52,380 nt of DNA from Reticulitermes lucifugus (Eukaryota > Arthropoda > Insecta > Blattodea > Rhinotermitidae): assembly GCA_026260175.1 (NCBI GenBank), contig JAKCWW010001853.1:1-52380 (forward strand). The letters run 5' to 3'. The notes under the pieces are model-generated. The model worked only from the letters and a program-made list of their open reading frames with translations. It did not search any database and was not told the DNA's origin. This document shows, in pieces, positions 45,202 to 52,380 of the stretch. Positions within the stretch are counted from its first letter, which is position 1; the number at the start of each line of letters is the position of its first letter. The translations under genes were made by a program, and so were the position numbers.

Positions 45202-45245
45202 ATATCGTACATGTTTCGATTTATCATGGAAAGATCATCAGGTAT
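45202..45245 (-). ncRNA. Hammerhead motif used as insertion target
   Basis: Minus strand: CTGATGA, a poor stem II (TCTTTCC...AAATC), GAAAC, then ATGTACGATAT. The core is intact, but stem I pairs badly (ATA/TAT after mismatches). The TSD of the element at 45058-45201 begins immediately after GAAAC and spans the predicted cleavage site. Confidence 0.55.
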
Positions 45246-46689
45246 AGCTTCACAAGGTGAATATTCAACCTTGTGGATAAATTATGTATGCATTACAATT
45301 TTATTCATATTTTTAAGTTGGATTTAACGTACATGGCATAATACTTTTGAAATATAGCCTTCTAGATTTGTGTAATATTCCTGAAAAACAGAAATGTTAA
45401 TATGTAATAATTTTAGAGCTCTGCAGAACTTAGTTTAACAGCATATGACCACGTTATTTATACTTGTAAGTATATATGTGCCGATGTGTACTGCTTGTCT
45501 TCATGTTTATCTGTTGCCGATAAAAATCTTATAGCAGGAAATTTTGGCTTAATAGTTAGGCTTGATTATTAGACAGTTATTTTCCATATAAATTCTCTTT
45601 GACTAAAATCGTGTGAGGTGTATTTTTCCAGTAAATTTGACTTCAGTTTTAATTGCACATTAATTGCTATTCATTTCTTTCAATAGCTCATTACGCTACA
45701 GGCATTTAGCTTCCATGTCCTAACTCTGTAAAGTTATTTACCATAAAGGGATAAAACAAACATCAATATTCCTTTTCGATATTCTGTAGAAACGTGGAAA
45801 CCTAAACACAGCAATCAATTTTTGGCCTCTTTGCTCTCCTATTTAATTAAGTATTCGTCATACAAAAATTTTGAAATAATAACTTGTAGCCTTTAATTAG
45901 ATCTGTGCTCTGTCACTAAAACATTCATTTCGCGCTTAGCTACTTTTGGATAAGATCTATGCTTTTATAACATTACTTTGAGCGTTATTTCCTTTACACG
46001 GTTACTTGATCGAGATGGAGCAAAACAAAGTTCAAACCGATCAATGGTGAGAATATGTATCCAACCTTCAGTACCACGTGTTATTTAAATGCATACAAGA
46101 GTTTCAGCGGTGAAACGTTAGGATTTAGTGTGCCCTTGGGAAACGTCGGCATCGAACTGCCAAACGACACGACGTCATAATTCGCAAGACTTCACTCTTG
46201 AAGAGCGAAGTGAAAAAGCAGTAAGCTTAACTTTATGAACTTTGGCAAGGATCGAATAACAACTGTGCTGTATTAAGTAATTGTTTACATGGCGTAGAAG
46301 AGTAATTAGGGTCTTATAATTGAACTCCAGTAAAGTCTGTTTCACAATCAGTTTAATTTCGTCTACAATGATTGTAGGAGATGTTTTTGGACCACTCAAA
46401 TTATTTTGTGAATCAGTTTGAAAAGAAACGTAACGTAGTGGTGGTTACGGAGTGGCGTATCAAAAAATATGTAATTTTTTAAGTGCCTGTATTTTTACGT
46501 AACGGCTACTAAACCAGTATGAAAGGTAAAGATGTCGCTGTTCAAATCATGAAGCCATATGCGGGAGAGCGAATACAGAATCTTCCCCTTAAAACCATCC
46601 CTCTTGCACGGGTAAATCAAGAAAGCGGGTCGGTTTTAAGTGAAACAACCTGCATATCTCCAGTCATACCAAACCTCGGCGTTAGATGG
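45246..46689. other. No recognisable feature
   Basis: AT-rich, with only short frames and no named repeat or RNA motif. Confidence 0.45.
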
Positions 46690-46910
46690 AAGACAACGAT
46701 CTGTTTCACACCCCCACCTCTTTACTCCCTAGGAAAGAGCCCCCCCCCGGTACCCATTGCGTAGGGGGCTGGTCTGAATGGGACCCAGATTGGTCTAGAC
46801 GCATGGAGAACGAAACAATTGCGTGCCTCTGCCGAGAACCGAACACACGATTTTTCCCTAGCCTAGTCACTATACTCACTACTCTATCCCAGCTATCAAG
46901 CCAACACCAC
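46690..46910 (-). repeat. tRNA-derived SINE (family 5)
   Basis: Minus strand: TAGTGAGTATAGTGACTAGG (A-box region) and B box GTGTTCGGTTCTCGGC (complement of 46831-46846). The body has CATTCAGACCAGCCCCCTAC and a run of Gs. The plus-strand frames through this place are artefacts. Confidence 0.65.
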
Positions 46911-48348
46911 GCAAACCGTGTTAAGCTCTTTCACTCATATTACTGTAACAAGTACGAAATACTGGGCCAGCGCTTAAGACAGACAACTTTTGATTTTGTA
47001 AAAACACATCCTTGTATGTGTCAGAATAGTTCCCTTTCTTTCTAAAGACAGGAGATTTTAATTAAAAATATCTTACAGGGTCAGAAATGAGAAAGTTCGA
47101 CATAATATTGGACTTTACTTCTAGACACAACAGACCTTGCAGTTTAAGATGTGTCAGTTCTAGTAACGTGATCCTGATATGCGCGTGATATGTTATAGGC
47201 TTCTTAAGACGGTAGATATGATCGGCCACAGGCAATAATGACAGGAAGAGAGTAGGAAATTGCAGCACAAGTTGCAGCAGTTAATGTTCGGATCCTCGTA
47301 GGTCGTTCTGTATCTCTCACACCAACCTTCGCTGTCAGATCCAGCAACTTCAACATCCATTTTGTTTTACTGTAGATCTAGAGAGGACTCGAATACGAAG
47401 ATAACCCAGAGTCACGCACAAATAAGTGATAGAGCACTTGGCTTAGTGGCAGTCGTGAAGATGTAGTCAATGGGGCTGTGGTGACAATTCTGACGGGGTG
47501 AGAAGGGGGTGCTTGAACCAAAATCCATTTTATATTGGAAAGACGGGCGTAAAGCTTCGCCTCGAAAATAGGAAAGGAGTGCTAAAAGCATTCTGTAGGA
47601 ATAGTTCATTTTCCGGTTCCAGTGCATTGCTATGTAGAATCGTTCTTTATTTCGTAACAAATGTACGATTTCCTTTCTAAGGCTTTATTTTAAATAGGGA
47701 TGCTTTCAGGAGATAATGACCGCCGGCAGGGACTCGACTATTTACACTTTCTCATAACTTCGTAACCTTCCACACATCATGTTTAGAAAATAGCAATGTA
47801 AAGATCTAAATTACTCCCAAAAAGTATGTTTCGTGTTTTGCGTGGTGAAGGATAGTTATACAGTGAATTTTCCAAAAATAAAGCAACAGTTACTTTGATT
47901 CGAAGGACGCTCTCCTGACCTTGATACCTAAACCCTTTCCGTGGGTACAATTCAGACCTCTATGCAGTCACCACTGACATTTAAGGGTTAATTTTTTGTA
48001 AACGTCCTTGAGTTATGATCATTTGGGTTATGACACCACAAGTTCTGATAGTTGGGTCTGTGATTTTGAAGTGTGATTTTATTTAAGAACTGGAATCACT
48101 CTATTTGCATTAATTTTCTAATGCAGAGTACTAACATAAGTTGACTTAATGTGTATGAATAATTAAGGTATAGTGACATATATTTTTTAAGTATTTACTC
48201 TTTTATTTCGAGGTCAAATCCCGTTTTAACAGCATGAAGCTTTTACATTTACGTCAGAACCAAAGGTCAAAATTGGAGAAGACGGTTTGGATGAAGCATT
48301 CCGCCGCACTTGCAACTGAATGGCACCATAAAGCGACGCCGCGTGTAT
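46911..48348. other. No recognisable gene
   Basis: At 47530-47570 a short plus-strand string FYIGKTGVKLR recalls a GIY-YIG motif, but it is isolated. Nothing else was recognised. Confidence 0.4.
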
Positions 48349-48525
48349 GCATATGTTCATAAATTTAATTAATACATCAACTTATGCACTCAATAAAATA
48401 TATTTTCCCTGATGATGGCACCCCGGTGCCGAAACATGTAGGAGTTTCATAATTGCTTCTGAATGTATTTTATTAAGCGCATAAGTTGGTTGATGTATTA
48501 ATTATAAAAATATGCACGTTATGAA
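48349..48525 (-). mobile_element. Family A element with one HHR
   Basis: Inverted arms (TTAATTAATACATCAAC at about 48366-48382, mirrored at about 48487-48503) enclose the hammerhead at 48405-48444. The leader is on the right (ATATGCACGTTATGAAT, the complement of a CGTGCAT leader), so the element reads on the minus strand. A TSD was not found. The ends may be eroded or differently placed. Confidence 0.7.
48405..48444 (+). ncRNA. Hammerhead ribozyme, well formed
   Basis: Stem I TTCC (48405-48408) with GGAG (48441-48444; one U-G pair), core CTGATGA (48409-48415), stem II GGCAC/GTGCC with a four-base loop, GAAAC (48431-48435), a two-base loop, then GTA. Among the most canonical copies in the window. 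Confidence 0.9.
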
Positions 48526-49180
48526 TAACATAAAATATGTATATATTCTCTTTGTGACGGCGCGATTTTAGTGTTTGTGTGTTGTTCCGCCAAGGGGAAA
48601 AAGAAAGTTCTTCCTTCTTCTGACGTAGATGAGATTGTAAGGTATAATTAACCCTCCACATTAAGGTATTCGCTTGTATTCAAGTTTACAAAAAAGGTTT
48701 CTACAGCATACATCTACTGCGCAAAAACATTTCAAATCCAGAAGTTTCTAAACTCTACTCCATGGATCGATGCATTGTGTGAAGCTGCCAGCCTACTGTT
48801 CTACGGAACGTGGCATTTATGCATCTCCATATTCTGTAACACGATATGTTACGTAGGGCGTGTTTTTGTCAAATCCTGACGTCTGCATTGGAGTACTCGC
48901 TTAGGGCTACTTACGAAACTCGCAGTCAGCAGTAAATGTAGCATTTCATTACACTTCATTACAGCAAAGACAAAGATATATTATTATTCTCAAGCCTCAG
49001 GTAATAAATTACCTTTTCTAAATCTGTCGGCATTAGACAAAATGACAAATAATTTAAATTTTAAAGAGGGAAATTTAACTTTACCTTTGTTACCTCTAAT
49101 CATGCAGTCACTTCAAATTTTATATGAATGAAAGATTGCTTAAAAGAACGATGTGATATTTCCGTTACGTATATTTTATA

Positions 49181-49430
49181 GGCCGATCCCAGTGGCCGCG
49201 CGGTTTAAGGCGTGGGTCTACGGCCGCTCACTTGCTGGGATTACGGGTTCGAAACCCTCCGAAGGCATGGATGTCTGTCTCTTTGGGCGTTTGTTTGTTG
49301 TCAGGTAGAGGTCTCTGCGACTGGCCGATCACTCATTCAGAGGAGTCCTACCGAGAGTGTTGTGTCTGTGAGTGTGATCGAGGAACCTCAACAATGAGGA
49401 GGCCTAGGCTGTCGAGCCATGAGAAAAATG
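49181..49430 (+). repeat. tRNA-derived SINE (family 2), copy 2
   Basis: Head GGCCGATCCCAGTGGCCGCG, B box GGGTTCGAAACCC (49246-49258) and body TTGTCAGGTAGAGGTCTCTG, AGAGGAGTCCTACCGAG. It ends in an AAAAATG run. A direct repeat TATTTTATA (49172-49180 and 49431-49439) is the likely TSD. Frames across it are artefacts. Confidence 0.87.
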
Positions 49431-49439
49431 TATTTTATA

Positions 49440-50574
49440 TAAATGTTTTAATTGTACGTTGTTAATGCAGTACGTATTTTTGAAAGTGTTAGACAGACAT
49501 AATATACTTTGCTTCGTATTCTCCGTTTCTATACTTCTCGCTACTTTGCAGCTATTACCAGATTTATAAGAACAGGAGAGAGAATATCCGATGCGCTAAA
49601 CACTTCTGACGCTTCGCGTAGCCGTAGCAACTGAGGTACACTGGAAATCTCGGTAAAGACGGTAACCATGGTAACCACAAAGTCAGTAGGAACTTTGCTA
49701 ATCTTGGTATTTTTTATAACAAAGATAACCATAACATTGATAACCGTGCCAACCAAGATAAACATGGTAACGTTAGTAGTCAAAGTGTACACGGGTCTTC
49801 ACGTACGTTGTCTCTTACTCTGTCCGATTTGAACAAAAATTGGACTGCGTCGACAAATATTGGTAAAAATCCCCAGTACTAGTATTCACGCAAATGTGCC
49901 CGGATGTCTGCTTCTTAAGAAAGTATGGGCGCCCTCTAGTTAGCTACTTGTTAGTGGTTAATCAGTGACTTCCTCTTTAAACATCAGTCCTAACTCACAC
50001 TTGTGTGATGATGCTATCAAGGAGGTTATGAGCTGGCCATGTAGGTCGGACTGGGGAACGTAGCCACTTAGGGACATATTAATGGAAGCTATTAAATTGG
50101 ATGAAGTGAAGGGGTGAGTACACTTTCTACTGAAAGTCCCGATTAGAGGGTACAAATAGTTGCCGGGACTGGAAAAGGTTAATGGAATACATTTTAGAAT
50201 TTTTGAAAAAGCATGAGAGTGTTAGTCATATATATCCAGCCCTTGTTTTACGACCTAGCTGTGTTCCTGAAAAAGTAGTCGTAAATCGAAAACACTAAAT
50301 AAAAAATTATATCTACATCAGAAATAAAGGGTTAGCTCAATAGAACGTAACCGACCAAAGACGTTAAACCGAAAATAATTAGCGCAAATTAAGAAGTGGT
50401 GTAAATTGGCAAGAAACTTTAAAGCAAACGGACATAAAAGAAACGGGCGTAAAAGAAGTACTGGTTTTATATGGACTCCATAGAGCAGAGTCATGCTTGA
50501 GAAGCTAGTAGTTTCTCAGCTAATCCAGAAATTCGCACGTATTATGGAACCCAACAATTCATTACCGTTTTCAC
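49440..50574. other. No recognisable feature
   Basis: Includes a stretch of degenerate GGTAAC/GATAACC-like words (about 49630-49790), giving a valine-rich frame on the minus strand. No gene was recognised. Confidence 0.4.
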
Positions 50575-50915
50575 AACAGCCCACCACTAGTCTTTATCTT
50601 GAGCCAGATCAATCCACTCCACGCTCCCTCTTCCTATTTCTTGAAGATCCATTTTAATATTATCCTCCCATCTAGGCCTTTGTATTCCAAGTGGTCTCTT
50701 TCCCTCAGATTTTCCTACCAAATACCTGTATACTCGTACACATCTCGTCTCCCCCATACATTCCACATGCCTCACCTATTCCATTCTTCCTAATTTGATC
50801 ATCCGAATAGTGTTTGGTGAGGAGTACAGGTAATTAAGCTCCTTACTAAGCCGTCTCTTCCATTCTCCTCTTCCCTGATCCCTCTTAAGCTCAAATGTCC
50901 TCCCCGGCATTCTGT
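50575..50915 (-). pseudogene. LINE reverse-transcriptase C-terminal relic
   Basis: Minus strand, starting near 50,890: WKRRLSKELNYLYSSPNTIR-like text, then (after a frame change near 50,775) MGETRCVRVYRYLVGKSEG, KRPLGIQRPRWEDNIKMDL and VEWIDLAQDKD. This matches the stereotyped tail of insect non-LTR elements (LYSSPNI, GKPEGKRPLGRPRRRWEDN, DWIDLAQDRD). The upstream catalytic domains are absent. Best preserved of the three relics in this window. Confidence 0.82.
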
Positions 50916-52277
50916 CCTCGTACACCCTCAGCTTATCTCCTCCTCACATGCACACATATGCGCGAGTGCCATAGAGTACTCGCCACATTAATAAGGCAGG
51001 TATATCATGCTGCATTTGCAGGACACTTCGCATGTGAAACAACAGTAAATCAAGTTTCGTTAGGTGAGAGCTACTACTGTGCCCAGTGCCGAATGCTTTG
51101 CCTTTAAATTTTGCTTATAAAAATTTTAAGATTTGTGACATTTTTAAATTTGATTTTGGAGGTACATTAAGTAATTCTATATGATATAATTTATGGCTGT
51201 GCCAAGGAAATCTTTATTCTCCACTTTAGTCAGGTAGTAAAGCAGGGAAGACTGTGTCTGCACAAGAAGTGTAAGCGGTGGAGAATAGAGGTGCTGACAT
51301 ATAATAGTGCAGCTAGCTGAAAAGGTCGTGGAAAAATATTTTATGTGCCACTTTTATGCTGAGAGGATAAGAGATGCTTTGTCTTCCAGTGATCTACAGT
51401 TTGCACCTATATCACGCTTATTCTCCACCCCATGGCTGTACTCTATGTTCTGTACAGGTTTCAGCGGTGTGAAATATCCCAGACTTTTTTTTAGATTTGA
51501 AGCAACTTTCACACATTGGATGCAAGAACTGACCCAGCGAAACTTCCAAGTCTTGAGGAAGGGATTTTGTTTTCTTATCCTTCTAATGATGAGTTTTAGA
51601 CGAGGTTTTGAAGCTTCTAACTTTAGAAAAAAACTCATGATATTTCGGGGGTACGTCTGTTGAATAGGAACACGTTATTTAAATTGATATAATTAATACA
51701 GTTTTTTACATAACAGTTGCTACGAATTGGTACCACCGTCGTTATACTGAGCGATACGGTTTAGCGGCCAAAAATTTTTCTTTTATTCCGCAAATAACTC
51801 GAAAATATCGGTCATGTTACCCGCTATTCTGAGTGTCCTCATTCCTCTCCGTAATTATTCCAGACTTGCACAGGGTTAATAGGTTATACTCTAAAATAAG
51901 CCATCCCTGTGTCTTTCAAAATCCTCACCTACTTACGATTCATGGTCACAAACTGAAGATTATGTATCATTCAGAGTAGTATAAAATTTGTAGTTACAAC
52001 AACGTCGTAAAATAATTATTATCTCTATCATCATATTGCTCACGAGATGGACAGTTTAACGTCCTAATGGATTACTTGGCCAGAAACCTTTTTAAGTGGG
52101 AGTTCATGTCGTCCTCTTTATATTGCACGGTAGGTAACGCACAACGTGTGTTCTGGCAATATGCATTGTGCTCTTGTGTGGGAAACCGATTTTTATATAT
52201 ACATGATACACATGATTCATGCAGAGATTGTTTGGAGACTTTTGTGGTGTCCTTCACAGACAAGTAAGTCAGATTAA
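50916..52277. other. No recognisable gene
   Basis: Overlapping frames at 51307-51663 (plus, 118 codons) and 51354-51638 (minus, 94 codons) are the longest non-repeat frames nearby. I recognise neither, and their overlap suggests chance. Confidence 0.35.
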
Positions 52278-52380
52278 GGGCCGTGCCATGGCTCAGGCGG
52301 TTAATTGCCGGCCTCTGAACGCGGAGGCCCGGGTTCGATCCCGGGTCAGTCCATGTGGGATTTGTGGTGGACAAAGTGGC
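52278..52380 (+). repeat. tRNA-derived SINE, cut by window end
   Basis: A box TGGCTCAGGCGGTTAAT (52289-52305) and B box GGGTTCGATCCCGG (52331-52344) form a clear tRNA-like head. The acceptor ends do not pair, and the body GTCCATGTGGGATTTGTGGT recurs on the minus strand at 17285-17322, so it is a SINE and not a tRNA gene. It continues past the window. Confidence 0.8.

Noticed and set aside
47525..47570. FYIGKTGVKLR string resembling a GIY-YIG endonuclease motif
   Set aside because: A single short match without the following conserved residues or a neighbouring reverse transcriptase. It would be attractive as a Penelope-like remnant, but chance is as likely.
51307..51663. 118-codon plus-strand frame as an exon
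   Set aside because: No recognised motif, an equally open overlapping minus-strand frame, and no splice context that I could defend.
52278..52353. Functional tRNA gene
   Set aside because: A and B boxes are good but acceptor ends do not pair, and the downstream body is repeated elsewhere in the window, so it is a SINE.

Overview
The window looks like gene-poor, repeat-rich nuclear DNA from an insect, most likely a cockroach such as Periplaneta americana. Base composition is AT-rich and no open frame exceeds about 131 codons. There are no operons, ribosome-binding sites or bacterial features. Several repeat-derived reading frames contain word strings I associate with cockroach dispersed repeats, for example ASTSWNPKGLSRP near 31,700 on the minus strand and SSTS-free relatives elsewhere. 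The species call rests on memory of such strings, not on a search. I recognise no host protein-coding exon. Short introns-and-exons genes could be missed by eye.

The main content is an unusual density of hammerhead ribozyme (HHR) motifs. The pattern is CTGANGA, then stem II, then GAAAC, then a tiny stem III, then GTA or GTT. Well-formed copies with a paired stem I lie at 124-168(+), 9141-9183(+), 24081-24123(+), 29886-29930(-), 30055-30099(+), 41855-41898(-) and 48405-48444(+). About ten weaker or broken relatives accompany them. Most sit inside short non-autonomous mobile elements that I delimit by direct target-site duplications (TSDs) of 11-16 bp: 1189-1558, 8691-9239, 22885-24389, 23851-24207 (nested in the previous one), 25433-25754, 29782-30188, 30551-30723, 31257-31414 and 45058-45201.

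These elements fall into two families. Family A begins with TT, then about 15-20 bases, then a CCGTGCAT leader. Next comes an arm ending CCAACARATGCAC, a body, one or two HHRs facing outward, and the inverted arm (GTGCATYTGTTGG). Fullest copies are foldbacks with an HHR in each half (8691-9239, 22885-24389, 29782-30188). Others keep only one HHR or none. Arms within one copy are identical or nearly so but differ between copies, so they appear to be re-copied from each other at each insertion. Family B (25433-25754, 30551-30723, and relics near 9538, 12656, 13428 and 16410) is palindromic and has the HHR core with a strong stem II but no stem I. Its 3' tail resembles CGCCGCCGTRAAAACTT. HHRs with minimal stem III are known from Penelope-like retroelements and from small retrozymes, and the variable 11-16 bp TSDs fit a retroelement rather than a cut-and-paste transposon. 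No reverse transcriptase of that kind is visible here, so mobilisation in trans is inferred.

The remainder is ordinary repeat matter: tRNA-derived SINEs of at least four families (10880-11195, 19259-19512, 25800-26015, 28205-28455, 31615-31955, 43971-44225, 46690-46910, 49181-49430, 52278-52380), a hAT-type MITE with perfect 8-bp TSDs (18016-18251), three LINE reverse-transcriptase C-terminal relics (1810-2155, 13092-13365, 50575-50915), trinucleotide microsatellites and a diverged tandem array (26785-27405). Long stretches between these show nothing I can name.
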